NCBI RefSeq assembly: GCF_031180885.1
Contig: NZ_JAPSLK010000053.1
Coordinates: forward strand, 1-58,354
From: Saccharothrix sp.
Lineage (GTDB): Bacteria > Actinomycetota > Actinomycetes > Mycobacteriales > Pseudonocardiaceae
Length of the DNA stretch: 58,354 nt
Direction of reading: 5' to 3'
Shown: one piece after another, positions 14,739 through 23,767 of the stretch
Layout: each line of letters begins with the position of its first letter
Numbering within the stretch: the first letter of the stretch is position 1
Made by a program: the position numbers and the translations under genes
Notes under the pieces: model-generated
Told to the model about the DNA's origin: nothing
Databases searched by the model: none
What the model saw: the letters and a program-made list of their open reading frames with translations, nothing else

Positions 14739-16424
14739 ATGACCAACGACCCACTCGTGGTGGGCGTCGACTTCGGCACCCTGTCCGGCCGCGCCGTCGT
14801 GGTGCGGGTCCGGGACGGGGCCGAGCTCGGCAGCGCGGTGCACGACTACGCGCACGGCGTGCTCGACCGCGCCCTGCCCTCCGGCCGCGCGTTGCCGCCC
14901 GACTGGGCGCTCCAGGTCCCCTCCGACTACGTGGACGTCCTGCGCCACGCCGTCCCCGCCGCGCTGAAGGCAGCGGGCGCGGACCCGGCGGACGTGATCG
15001 GCATCGGCACCGACTTCACCGCGTGCACGATGGTCCCGACCACCTCGGACGGCACGCCGCTCAACGAGCTGCCGGAGTTCGCGGACCACCCGCACGCCTA
15101 CGTCAAGCTGTGGAAGCACCACGCCGCCCAGCCGCAGGCCGACCGGATCAACCACCTCGCCGAGCTGCGCGGCGAGCCCTGGCTGCCCCGCTACGGCGGC
15201 CTGATCTCCTCGGAGTGGGAGTTCGCCAAGGGCCTCCAGGTGCTGGAGGAGGCGCCCGAGGTCTACGCGGCGATGGCGCACTGGGTGGAGGCCGCGGACT
15301 GGATCGTCTGGCAGCTCACCGGCACCTACGTGCGCAACGAGTGCACCGCCGGCTACAAGGGCATCCGCCAGGACGGCGCCTACCCGTCGCCGGAGTTCCT
15401 CAAGGCGCTGAACCCCGACTTCGAGCGGTTCGTGGCCGACAAGCTCGACCACCCGCTGGGCGCGCTCGGCGACCGGGCCGGCTCGCTGACCGCGCAGGCG
15501 GCGGAGTGGACCGGCCTGCGCGAGGGCATCGCGGTGGCCGTCGGCAACGTGGACGCCCACGTCACCGCGCCCGCGGCGAAGGCCGTCGAGCCGGGGGTGA
15601 TGGTCGCGATCATGGGCACCTCGACCTGCCACGTGATGAACGGCGCCGAGCTGCGGGACGTCCCGGGCATGTGCGGTGTCGTGGACGGCGGCATCGTGCC
15701 GGGCCTGTGGGGTTACGAGGCCGGGCAGAGCGGTGTCGGCGACATCTTCGGCTGGTTCGTCGACCACGGCGTCCCGCCGGAATACCACGAGCGGGCCCGG
15801 GAGCGCGGCATCAGCGTGCACGAGCTGCTCACCGAGCTGGCGGCCGGGCAGGAGATCGGCGAGCACGGCCTGATCGCGCTGGACTGGCACAGCGGCAACC
15901 GGTCGGTGCTGGTGGACCACGAGCTGTCCGGCGTGGTCGTCGGCCAGACGCTGGCCACCCGCGCCGAGGACACCTACCGGGCGCTGCTGGAGGCCACCGC
16001 CTACGGCACCCGCATGATCATCGACGCGTTCACCGACGCGGGCGTGCCGGTGACCGAGCTGGTCATCGCGGGCGGCCTGGTCAAGAACGCCCTCCTGATG
16101 CAGATCTACGCCGACGTCACCAACCTGCCGCTCTCGGTCATCGACTCCGAGCAGGGTCCCGCCCTGGGCTCGGCGATGCACGCGGCCGTCGCGGCGGGCG
16201 CGTTCCCGGACATCGTCGACGCGGCGGCGGCCATGGGCAAGGTGCGCCGCGCGGTGCACGAGCCGATCCCGGCCAACGTCGAGGCCTACGAACGGCTGTT
16301 CGTCGAGTACCAGGAGCTGCACGACTACTTCGGGCGGGGCGTGAACGAGGTCATGCACCGGCTCAAGGTCATGCGCCGCGACGCCGTGGAGCGGAAGGCG
16401 GCAGAGGGGGAGGCGGCCCGATGA
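14739..16424 (+). CDS. araB: L-ribulokinase
   Basis: A 561-aa FGGY-family kinase, close to E. coli AraB (566 aa). It phosphorylates L-ribulose to L-ribulose 5-phosphate. The ATG at 14739 has GAAGGG 9 nt upstream. The N-terminal ATPase-fold motif VVGVDFGTLSGRAVVVRV is the ribulokinase form, where GTxSxR is diagnostic. IGIGTDFTACTMVP, MGTSTCHVMNGAE, GLWGYEAGQSGVGDIFGWFV and VIAGGLVKNALLMQIYADV follow in the expected order. First gene of araB-araD-araA-chvE-mmsA-mmsB. Its stop overlaps the araD start (ATGA). Confidence 0.96.
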   Translation: MTNDPLVVGVDFGTLSGRAVVVRVRDGAELGSAVHDYAHGVLDRALPSGRALPPDWALQVPSDYVDVLRHAVPAALKAAGADPADVIGIGTDFTACTMVPTTSDGTPLNELPEFADHPHAYVKLWKHHAAQPQADRINHLAELRGEPWLPRYGGLISSEWEFAKGLQVLEEAPEVYAAMAHWVEAADWIVWQLTGTYVRNECTAGYKGIRQDGAYPSPEFLKALNPDFERFVADKLDHPLGALGDRAGSLTAQAAEWTGLREGIAVAVGNVDAHVTAPAAKAVEPGVMVAIMGTSTCHVMNGAELRDVPGMCGVVDGGIVPGLWGYEAGQSGVGDIFGWFVDHGVPPEYHERARERGISVHELLTELAAGQEIGEHGLIALDWHSGNRSVLVDHELSGVVVGQTLATRAEDTYRALLEATAYGTRMIIDAFTDAGVPVTELVIAGGLVKNALLMQIYADVTNLPLSVIDSEQGPALGSAMHAAVAAGAFPDIVDAAAAMGKVRRAVHEPIPANVEAYERLFVEYQELHDYFGRGVNEVMHRLKVMRRDAVERKAAEGEAAR

Positions 16425-17074
16425 AGGTCCTCGACGCGCTGCGCCACGGCGTCGCCGAGCTGCACCGCGAGCTGACCCGGTACGAGCTGGTCATCTGGAC
16501 GGCGGGCAACGTGTCCGCGCGGGTGCCCGGCGAGGACCTGATGGTGATCAAGCCGTCCGGCGTGTCCTACGACGAGCTGTCGCCGGAGACGATGGTGGTC
16601 ACCGACCTGCACGGCAACCTCGTGCACGGCGACCTCGCGCCGTCCTCGGACACCGCCGCGCACGCCTACGTGTACCGGCACATGCCCGAGGTCGGGGGAG
16701 TGGTGCACACGCACTCGACCTACGCGACGGCGTGGGCCGCGCGCGGCGAGCCGATCCCGTGCGTGCTCACCATGATCGCGGACGAGTTCGGCGGGGACAT
16801 CCCGGTGGGGCCGTTCGCGCTCATCGGCGACGACTCGATCGGGCGCGGGATCGTGGAGACGCTGCGGGAGAGCCGTTCCCCGGCCGTGCTGATGCGCAAC
16901 CACGGCCCGTTCACGGTCGGCAAGGACGCCCGCGCGGCGGTGAAGGCGGCCGTGATGCTGGAGGACGTGGCGCGGACCGTGCACATCGCACAGCAGCTGG
17001 GCAAGCCCGACCCGATCGACCCCGCGCACGTCGACCGCCTTTACGCGCGCTACCAGAACGTCTACGGGCAGTGA
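16421..17074 (+). CDS. araD: L-ribulose-5-phosphate 4-epimerase
   Basis: A 217-aa class II aldolase-fold enzyme converting L-ribulose 5-phosphate to D-xylulose 5-phosphate, the last arabinose step before the pentose phosphate pathway. GAGGGGGAGG precedes the ATG. Key features are WTAGNVSARV and KPSGVSYDEL (substrate and phosphate contacts), the zinc pair in VVHTHSTYATAW, and a third His in MRNHGPFTVGK. The length is slightly under E. coli AraD (231 aa). The start is coupled to araB through a 4-nt overlap. The distinction from L-fuculose-phosphate aldolase rests on the araB/araA neighbours and on the HTHS plus NHGPF context. Confidence 0.94.
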   Translation: MKVLDALRHGVAELHRELTRYELVIWTAGNVSARVPGEDLMVIKPSGVSYDELSPETMVVTDLHGNLVHGDLAPSSDTAAHAYVYRHMPEVGGVVHTHSTYATAWAARGEPIPCVLTMIADEFGGDIPVGPFALIGDDSIGRGIVETLRESRSPAVLMRNHGPFTVGKDARAAVKAAVMLEDVARTVHIAQQLGKPDPIDPAHVDRLYARYQNVYGQ

Positions 17075-17109
17075 GTCCCGGGATGATGAGCCCAGCACAA
17101 GGAGTGCCC

Positions 17110-18618
17110 ATGTCGTCCGCCGCGAAGCCCCAGGTCTGGTTCCTCACCGGCAGCCAGCACCTCTACGGCCCGGAGACGCTCGACCAGGTCGCGGGGCAGT
17201 CGCAGCAGATCCAGCGGATGCTCGGCTCGTCCGGCCGCATCAGCGCGGAGCTGGTGTGGAAGCCCGTGCTCACCGACACGGCCGCCATCCGCAAGGTCAT
17301 GCTGGAGGCCAACGCCGACCCGGCGTGCGTCGGCGTCATCGCGTGGATGCACACGTTCTCGCCGGCCAAGATGTGGATCACCGGCCTGGACGCGTTGCAG
17401 AAGCCGTTGCTGCACCTGCACACCCAGCACAACGAGTCCCTGCCGTGGTCGACCATCGACATGGACTTCATGAACCTCAACCAGGCCGCGCACGGCGACC
17501 GCGAGTTCGGCTACGTGCAGACCCGGATCGGGGTGGCGCGCAAGACCGTCGTGGGCCACGCCAGCGACCCGGTGCTGGCCGACCGCATCGACGGGTGGGC
17601 GCGCGCCGCCACCGGCTACACGCACCTGCGGTCGCTGCGGCTGGCCCGGTTCGGCGACAACATGCGCGACGTGGCCGTGACCGAGGGCGACAAGGTCGAG
17701 GCGGAGCTGCGGTTCGGCGTGTCGGTGAACACCTACGGCGTCAACGACCTGGTGGCGCTGGTCGACGAGGTGTCCGACGAGTCGATCGACCTGCTGGTGT
17801 CGGAGTACGCCGACACCTACCGGCTGGCCCCGGAGCTGGCGCGCGGCGGCGAGCGGCACGAGTCGCTGCGCTACGCGGCCCGCATCGAGGCCGGGTTGCG
17901 CAAGTTCCTGACCGAGGGCGGGTTCGGGGCGTTCACCACGAACTTCGAGGACCTCGGCGGGCTGCGGCAGCTGCCCGGTCTGGCCGTGCAGCGGCTGATG
18001 GGCGACGGCTACGGCTTCGGCGGCGAGGGCGACTGGAAGACCTCCGCGCTGCTGGCGACGGTGAAGGCGATGGGTGCGGGCACCGGGCGCGGCACGTCGT
18101 TCATGGAGGACTACACCTACCACTTCGGCCCGGGCGAGCCGAAGGTGCTGGGCGCGCACATGCTGGAGGTGTGCCCGAGCATCGCGGCCGACCGGCCGTC
18201 GTGCGAGATCCACCCGCTGGGCATCGGCGGCCGGGAGGACCCGGTCCGACTCGTGTTCGACGCCGCGCCCGGACCCGGCGTGGTGATCGGCCTGGCCGAC
18301 CTCGGCGACCGGTTCCGGTTGGTGGCCAACGAGGTGGAGGTCGTCGCGCCGGACGAGCCGCTGCCCAACCTGCCCGTGGCGCGCGCGGTCTGGAAGCCCG
18401 CGCCGTCGCTGTCGACCTCCGCCGAGGCCTGGCTGACCGCCGGCGGACCGCACCACACGGTGCTCACCCAGGCCGTCGGCGCCGAGGCGCTGCGCGACCT
18501 GGCGACCATGACCGGCACCGAACTGGCCCTGGTCGACGCCGCCACCACCGCGGAGTCGTTCACCGACCGGCTGCGCTGGAACGCGGCCTACCACCGGCTC
18601 GCGCAGGGCCTGCGCTAG
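17110..18618 (+). CDS. araA: L-arabinose isomerase
   Basis: A 502-aa enzyme (E. coli AraA 500 aa) converting L-arabinose to L-ribulose with a Mn2+-dependent active site. The ATG at 17110 follows AAGGAG. Recognisable segments are VWFLTGSQHLYGPETL, GVIAWMHTFSPAKMWITGL, HLHTQHNESLPWSTIDMDFM, FGAFTTNFEDLGGLRQLPGL, GEGDWKTSAL and FMEDYTYHFGPGEPKVLGAH. The metal-binding Glu/His pairs fall within the last three segments. It sits 35 bp after araD and 28 bp before chvE in one operon. Confidence 0.97.
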   Translation: MSSAAKPQVWFLTGSQHLYGPETLDQVAGQSQQIQRMLGSSGRISAELVWKPVLTDTAAIRKVMLEANADPACVGVIAWMHTFSPAKMWITGLDALQKPLLHLHTQHNESLPWSTIDMDFMNLNQAAHGDREFGYVQTRIGVARKTVVGHASDPVLADRIDGWARAATGYTHLRSLRLARFGDNMRDVAVTEGDKVEAELRFGVSVNTYGVNDLVALVDEVSDESIDLLVSEYADTYRLAPELARGGERHESLRYAARIEAGLRKFLTEGGFGAFTTNFEDLGGLRQLPGLAVQRLMGDGYGFGGEGDWKTSALLATVKAMGAGTGRGTSFMEDYTYHFGPGEPKVLGAHMLEVCPSIAADRPSCEIHPLGIGGREDPVRLVFDAAPGPGVVIGLADLGDRFRLVANEVEVVAPDEPLPNLPVARAVWKPAPSLSTSAEAWLTAGGPHHTVLTQAVGAEALRDLATMTGTELALVDAATTAESFTDRLRWNAAYHRLAQGLR

Positions 18619-18646
18619 TCCCTTACAACCGCCGCAAGGAGCAACA

Positions 18647-19756
18647 ATGAGGTTGACGAAGATCGCGGTCCTGGCCGCCGCAGCGGTGCTGGCCACCGCT
18701 TGCGGGTCGGCGGAGAAGACCGTCGACCAGCAGGGCCAGTCCGCCGAGGGCGCGCTCGTGGGCGTCACCATGCCCACGAAGTCCTCGGAGCGTTGGATCC
18801 ACGACGGGGAGAACATCAAGAAGTCGTTGGAGGCCAAGGGCTACAAGGTCGACCTCCAGTACGCGGAGAACGACATCCCGACCCAGGTCAACCAGCTGGA
18901 GAACCAGATCACCAAGGGCGCGCGGCTGCTGGTGATCGCCTCGATCGACGGCACCGCGATCACCACCCAGCTGGAGCAGGCCAAGGCGGCGAACATCCCG
19001 GTCATCGCCTACGACCGGCTGATCCGCAACAGCCCGAACGTGGACTACTACGCGACCTTCGACAACTTCAAGGTCGGCGTGGAGCAGGCCAACTCGCTGC
19101 TGACCGGCCTGAAGCTGCGCAACCCCGACGGCAGCGCGGGCACCGCGACCGGCCCGTTCGACATCGAGCTGTTCGCGGGTTCGCCGGACGACAACAACGC
19201 CACGTTCTTCTTCAACGGCGCGATGTCGGTGCTCCAGCCGTACATCGACAAGGGCACGCTGAACGTCAAGAGCGGCCAGAAGGACTTCAAGACCGTCGCG
19301 ATCCTGCGGTGGGACCCGGCCACGGCGCAGAAGCGCATGGAGGACATCCTCACCACCACCTACCGCGGTGGGAAGGTGCACGGCGTGCTGTCGCCCTACG
19401 ACGGCCTGTCGATCGGCATCCTGTCGGCGCTGAAGTCCAACGGCTACGGCACCGCGGACCAGCCGTACCCGGTGGTGACCGGCCAGGACGCCGAGGTCGC
19501 GTCGGTGAAGTCCATCATCGCGGGTGAGCAGTACTCGACCATCTTCAAGGACACCCGTGAGCTGGCGAAGGTCACCGTGGACATGGCGGACGCCGTGCTC
19601 AAGGGGAACAAGCCGCAGGTCAACAACGAGAAGGACTACGACAACGGCAACAAGGTCGTGCCGTCCTACCTGCTGCAGCCGGTCTCGGTGGACAAGACCA
19701 ACTACCAGAAGGTCCTGGTCGACTCGGGCTACTACACCGCCGACCAGTTGAAGTGA
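18647..19756 (+). CDS. chvE: Multiple-monosaccharide binding lipoprotein (ChvE type)
   Basis: A 369-aa solute-binding protein with lipobox LATAC (Cys near residue 20). AAGGAG precedes the ATG. VGVTMPTKSSERWIHDGENI, NIPVIAYDRLIRNSPNVDYY, IELFAGSPDDNNATFFFNGA, LSPYDGLSIGILSALKSNGY and VTGQDAEVASVKSIIAGEQY are characteristic of the ChvE/xylose-binding group, which binds arabinose, xylose, glucose and galactose. It serves the MmsA/MmsB transporter encoded next. Co-transcription with araBDA makes L-arabinopyranose the likely main ligand, complementing the furanose-type YtfQ system. Confidence 0.92.
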   Translation: MRLTKIAVLAAAAVLATACGSAEKTVDQQGQSAEGALVGVTMPTKSSERWIHDGENIKKSLEAKGYKVDLQYAENDIPTQVNQLENQITKGARLLVIASIDGTAITTQLEQAKAANIPVIAYDRLIRNSPNVDYYATFDNFKVGVEQANSLLTGLKLRNPDGSAGTATGPFDIELFAGSPDDNNATFFFNGAMSVLQPYIDKGTLNVKSGQKDFKTVAILRWDPATAQKRMEDILTTTYRGGKVHGVLSPYDGLSIGILSALKSNGYGTADQPYPVVTGQDAEVASVKSIIAGEQYSTIFKDTRELAKVTVDMADAVLKGNKPQVNNEKDYDNGNKVVPSYLLQPVSVDKTNYQKVLVDSGYYTADQLK

Positions 19757-21288
19757 TGGCTTTGTCCGACGACATCCTGGTGATGCGCGGCATCACCAAG
19801 AGGTTCGGTGCGGTCACCGCGCTGCACGACGTCACGTTCGCCGTGCGGCGCGGTGAGATCCACGCGGTCTGCGGCGAGAACGGCGCGGGCAAGTCCACGC
19901 TGATGAAGGTGCTGTCCGGCGTGCACCCGCACGGGTCCTACGAGGGCGGCATCTTCTTCGACGGCGAGGAGTGCCGGTTCTCGTCCGTGCGCGACAGCGA
20001 GCGGCGCGGCGTGGTGATCATCCACCAGGAACTGGCGCTGTGCGCCCAGTTGTCCATCGCGGAGAACCTGTTCCTGGGCAACGAGCAGGCCACCCGCGGG
20101 TTCATCGACTGGAACCGCACCAACCACGCGGCGGCCGAGCTGCTGGCGCGGGTGGGCCTGCGGGAGAACCCCACCACGCCCATCGCCGACCTCGGCGTGG
20201 GCAAGCAGCAGCTCGTGGAGATCGCCAAGGCGCTGTCCAAGGAGGTGTCGCTGCTCATCCTGGACGAGCCCACGGCCGCGTTGAACGACGACGACTCGGC
20301 GCACCTGCTGGACCTGCTGCGCGAGCTGCGCGACCAGGGGATCACGTGCGTGATCATCTCCCACAAGCTCAACGAGGTCATGGACATCGCCGACCGGATC
20401 ACGGTCATCCGCGACGGCCGGACCGTGGGGACGATGGACGTCGCCGACGCCACCGAGGACCGGATCATCTCCGGCATGGTCGGTCGCGACCTGGAGCACC
20501 GCTTCCCGCCGCGCACGCCGCACATCGGGGACGAGGTGCTGCGGATCGAGGACTGGACGGTGCACAGCCCCGTGCAGCCGGACCGGGTCGTGGTCTCCGG
20601 CGCGTCGCTGACGTTGCGGCGCGGGGAGATCGTGGGCCTGGCCGGGTTGATGGGCGCGGGTCGGACCGAGTTGGCGATGAGCGTGTTCGGCCGGTCCTAC
20701 GGGGTGCGGATCTCGGGGCGGATCGTCAAGGACGGTCGGGAGATCGTGCTGAAGACCGTGCGCGATGCGATTCGGCACGGGATCGCGTACGTCAGCGAGG
20801 ACCGCAAGCGGTACGGGTTGAACCTGATCGAGGACATCAAGCGCAACATCTCGGCGGCGGCCCTGCCGCGGCTGGCCTCGCGGGGCTGGGTGCGGGAGGG
20901 CGAGGAGTTCGCGGTCGCCGAGAAGTACCGGCGGTCGCTGGGCATCAAGGCGCCGGACGTGCTGACCCCGACGTCCGCCCTGAGCGGCGGCAACCAGCAG
21001 AAGGTCGTGCTGGCCAAGTGGATGCAGACCGACCCGGACGTGCTGATCCTCGACGAGCCCACCCGCGGCGTCGACGTCGGCGCCAAGTACGAGATCTACA
21101 CGATCGTCAACGAACTCGCCGAGCGCGGCAAGGCGGTCCTGGTGATCTCGTCCGAACTGCCCGAGCTGCTCGGCCTGTGCGACCGCGTGTACGCGCTGTC
21201 GGCGGGCCGCGTCACCGGTGAGGTGAGCCGGGAAGAGGCGACCCAGGAGCGCCTCATGCAGCACATGACCAAGGGAATGAACCGATGA
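19756..21288 (+). CDS. mmsA: Multiple-monosaccharide ABC transporter ATP-binding protein
   Basis: A 510-aa tandem ATPase (also called GguA). The start is the ATG at 19756, whose first base is the last base of the chvE stop; an in-frame GTG at 19753 is also possible. The first domain has Walker A CGENGAGKSTL and Walker B LLILDEPTAALN. The second has degenerate GLMGAGRTEL, signature LSGGNQQKVVLAKW and Walker B LILDEPTRGVDVGAK. LKTVRDAIRHGIAYVSEDRK is typical of this subfamily. It energises uptake through MmsB and overlaps that gene by 4 nt. Confidence 0.93.
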   Translation: MALSDDILVMRGITKRFGAVTALHDVTFAVRRGEIHAVCGENGAGKSTLMKVLSGVHPHGSYEGGIFFDGEECRFSSVRDSERRGVVIIHQELALCAQLSIAENLFLGNEQATRGFIDWNRTNHAAAELLARVGLRENPTTPIADLGVGKQQLVEIAKALSKEVSLLILDEPTAALNDDDSAHLLDLLRELRDQGITCVIISHKLNEVMDIADRITVIRDGRTVGTMDVADATEDRIISGMVGRDLEHRFPPRTPHIGDEVLRIEDWTVHSPVQPDRVVVSGASLTLRRGEIVGLAGLMGAGRTELAMSVFGRSYGVRISGRIVKDGREIVLKTVRDAIRHGIAYVSEDRKRYGLNLIEDIKRNISAAALPRLASRGWVREGEEFAVAEKYRRSLGIKAPDVLTPTSALSGGNQQKVVLAKWMQTDPDVLILDEPTRGVDVGAKYEIYTIVNELAERGKAVLVISSELPELLGLCDRVYALSAGRVTGEVSREEATQERLMQHMTKGMNR

Positions 21289-22502
21289 GTGTCAAGACCG
21301 CCGCCCCGGCGCCGGCCCAGGCGCCGGCCGCACCGCGCCGGTTCCGCTTCAACCTCCGGCAGAGCGGCATCTACGTGGCGTTCGCGCTGATCGTGGTGCT
21401 GTTCACGGTGATCACCGACGGTGCCTTGTTGGAGCCGCAGAACATCTCCAACATCATCGTCCAGAACTCGTACATCCTGATCCTGGCCGTCGGCATGATC
21501 CTGGTGATCATCGCCGGGCACATCGACCTGTCGGCGGGGTCGGTGGTCGCGGTGACGGGTGCGCTGTGCGCGGTGCTGACCGTGCAGTCCGGGTTGCCGT
21601 GGTTCGTGGCGGTCCTGATCACGCTGGCCGCGGGCGCGTTGATCGGCGCTTGGCAGGGGTACTGGGTCGCGTACTTCGGGATACCCGCGTTCATCGTGAC
21701 GCTGGCGGGGATGCTGGTGTTCCGGGCGCTGACGTTGAGCGTGCTGGGCAACCAGGGCATCGGGCCGTTCCCGCAGGAGATCCGGACGCTGTCGAACGGG
21801 TTCGTGTCGGGGTACTTCGGCAACGTCGGCCTGGGGCCGCTGGGTGGCGCGGACCTGTTGTCGCTGCTGGTCGGGCTGGGTGTGGTCGCGGGTGTGGTGG
21901 TGACCCAGTGGAAGGCGCGGGCGGGGCGGATCGGGTACGGGCAGGCCGTGGACCCGATGTGGGTGTTCGTGCTCAAGGTGGCCGGCGCCGGCCTGGTCGT
22001 GATGGCCGTCGTGGTGCAGCTGGCCCGGTTCCGCAACCTGCCTTGGGTGTTGGTGCTGCTGGCGGTGCTGGTGCTCGGGTACTCCCTGGTCGCGAACCGG
22101 ACGGTGTTCGGCCGGCGGATCTACGCGGTGGGCGGCAACCTCCAAGCGGCGACCTTGTCGGGCGTGAACGTCAAGTCGGTCACGTTCTGGATCTTCGTCA
22201 ACATGGGCGTGCTGGGCGCTCTGGCCGGTGTGGTCTTCGCGGGTCGGCTGAACCAGGCCGGTCCCACGGCGGGCTTCAACTTCGAGCTGGACGCGATCGC
22301 GGCGGCGTTCATCGGCGGCGCGGCGGTGCAGGGCGGCGTGGGCAAGGTCGTCGGTGCCATCACCGGTGGCTTGATCATGGCTGTGATCAACAACGGCATG
22401 TCGCTGATCGGCGCCCAGAGCGAGAAGGTCATGCTGGTCAAGGGCTTGGTGCTGCTCGCTGCCGTCGCTTATGACGTCTGGACCAAGCGCCGCAGCCGCT
22501 GA
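21285..22502 (+). CDS. mmsB: Multiple-monosaccharide ABC transporter permease
   Basis: A 405-aa membrane permease (GguB type), longer than YtfT/YjfF permeases, with an Ala/Pro-rich cytoplasmic N-terminus (about 30 residues). AVGMILVIIAGHIDLSAGSV is the family signature, and IYAVGGNLQAATLSGVNVKS and AIAAAFIGGAAVQGGVGKVV lie near the C-terminus. It forms a homodimeric channel with MmsA and ChvE in known systems. It is the last gene of the arabinose operon; its stop is 9 bp from the end of a decayed regulator gene on the other strand. Confidence 0.93.
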   Translation: MSVKTAAPAPAQAPAAPRRFRFNLRQSGIYVAFALIVVLFTVITDGALLEPQNISNIIVQNSYILILAVGMILVIIAGHIDLSAGSVVAVTGALCAVLTVQSGLPWFVAVLITLAAGALIGAWQGYWVAYFGIPAFIVTLAGMLVFRALTLSVLGNQGIGPFPQEIRTLSNGFVSGYFGNVGLGPLGGADLLSLLVGLGVVAGVVVTQWKARAGRIGYGQAVDPMWVFVLKVAGAGLVVMAVVVQLARFRNLPWVLVLLAVLVLGYSLVANRTVFGRRIYAVGGNLQAATLSGVNVKSVTFWIFVNMGVLGALAGVVFAGRLNQAGPTAGFNFELDAIAAAFIGGAAVQGGVGKVVGAITGGLIMAVINNGMSLIGAQSEKVMLVKGLVLLAAVAYDVWTKRRSR

Positions 22503-22510
22503 TCACAAGG

Positions 22511-23402
22511 TCAGTCGCGCCAGACCCGGACGCGGCTGCCCTGGTTGAGGCCCCGGTAGTGGTCGGTGTGGAGCTTGGCGGCGAGTTCGCCCCGGCTGGT
22601 GACCCCGGTCTTGGCGAACACCGCCTTCACGTGATCGCGGACCGTGTGCTGGGAGAGGTGGAGGGCGCGGGCCGTCTGGGCACTGCTCAGGCCCCGCGCC
22701 ACCAGGCCCGTGATCTCCTGCGCCCGTTCGGTCAGGCCGTAGGCCGCGGTCAGCAGGGCAGCGATGTCCGCGGGCTTCGCGGGCTCGACGACCACGGCGG
22801 TCTGGTCGGGTTCCCGGACTGGTCGCGCGGGCAGGAGGCGTGGCAGACCAGCCAGCGGCCGGTGCGGTCCTGCGCTCGGACCCGGGTGTGGTCGTCGGTC
22901 TGGGCCCGGGCCGCCGTGCTGTGGATCCACGCGGGCACGCGCAGGCCAAAGCGGCTGGTCGAGGACGGGCTCTCCGGCATCGCTGCCAGCAATTCCCGGG
23001 CCTCGTCGTTGATGGACAACAGCCCACCGGCGAGGTCGAACAGCAACAGCCCCGGCCCGCCCGCGATTGTCGTACCCCCGTGAGACGATGGAAGCGGGGG
23101 CCGGAGGCCGGCGAACGTCCGCAAATGCTTGCCCAATGGGGCGAGCGCGTCAGCGGCGGTGGCGATCTCACGTTTGGTGAACGGCCGCCGGCCGCGTTCG
23201 CGGAACAGGCTCACCTGGCCCCACCACTGGCCATCGGCCCGCAGAACCGCCCGCAGCTCGTCGTCCACCCCGCGTGGGCTTACGAAACGGCGGTACGTGG
23301 CGCTGTGCTCGGGCGTGTCCGGAGTGCCGTCTCTTAGTGCGGCCACGGGTACCGGGGCGCGGGCCAGGTCGCGGAAGAGGTTGACCTTCTCCTCCAGCGG
23401 AC
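22511..23402 (-). pseudogene. Decayed LuxR-type HTH regulator: frameshifted and missing its 5' end
   Basis: The C-terminal LuxR helix-turn-helix is intact in one frame: LTERAQEITGLVARGLSSAQ then TARALHLSQHTVRDHVKAVF. The preceding GAF-like domain (EEKVNLFRDLARAPVPVAAL, ELRAVLRADGQWWGQVSLFR, GRWLVCHASC) continues in a different frame. The switch falls near 22813-22815, between CHASC and TAVVVEPAKP, consistent with one lost base in a G-run. Full-length members of this actinobacterial family carry about 140 more N-terminal residues. Here homology stops near 23400, where an unrelated plus-strand remnant begins. A sequencing error could explain the frameshift but not the missing 5' end. Confidence 0.7.
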
Positions 23403-23426
23403 CGCGCGGACTACCCGGACGTGACC

Positions 23427-23677
23427 ATGGGCGTGCAGACGTCGTCGTCAACGCGGTGAACCCGCAGTCCCGTGCGGTGCCGGCGGTCGCCGAGCCGCTG
23501 GTGGGGTCGTTGCTGGCCGGCGGATTGGCGGCGTTGCCCGACCGGGGCGGGCTGGAGGTGCGGTCGTCGAGCCTGCTCGGCCCGGGGTCGGTGACGGCGG
23601 ACACGTCGTTCGTGGTGCCGAGCATCCCGACGCTGGCGGCGGGCGCGGTGGAGGTGGTGCGACGGCTGCCCGGCTAA
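23427..23677 (+). pseudogene. C-terminal gene remnant, possibly an FAD/NAD-binding protein
   Basis: About 83 codons of protein-like sequence ending in TAA, with no start. ADVVVNAVNPQSRAVPAVAE, PLVGSLLAGGLAALPDRGGL, GPGSVTADTSFVVPSIPTLA and AGAVEVVRRL read like the end of an FAD-dependent urate-hydroxylase/lysine-hydroxylase-like (HpyO-type) protein, but the match is from memory and weak. Its lost 5' end abuts the lost 5' end of the LuxR remnant on the other strand. One deletion that removed a divergent promoter and both gene fronts would explain the layout. Confidence 0.45.
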
Positions 23678-23683
23678 CGGTGG

Positions 23684-23699
23684 TAACACGATGGTGTTA
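23684..23699. promoter_or_regulatory. Palindrome upstream of the SDR gene, overlapping an AraR-like half-site
   Basis: TAACAC (23684-23689), GATG, GTGTTA (23694-23699) form a perfect 6-bp-arm inverted repeat. Overlapping it, TGTTATCGCT (23695-23704) equals the first ten bases of the 14-bp operator at 13189. Either could be the control site for the SDR gene 69 bp downstream. Confidence 0.4.
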
Positions 23700-23767
23700 T
23701 CGCTGGTTGCGGTATCGCCGCTACCGTGCTTTCATTATCGGTGACAACACCGAGAGGGGAGCACGAG

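Noticed and set aside
22503..23767. Mobile-element insertion as the cause of the two gene remnants
   Set aside because: No transposase, terminal inverted repeats or target duplication could be seen; a simple deletion explains the layout.
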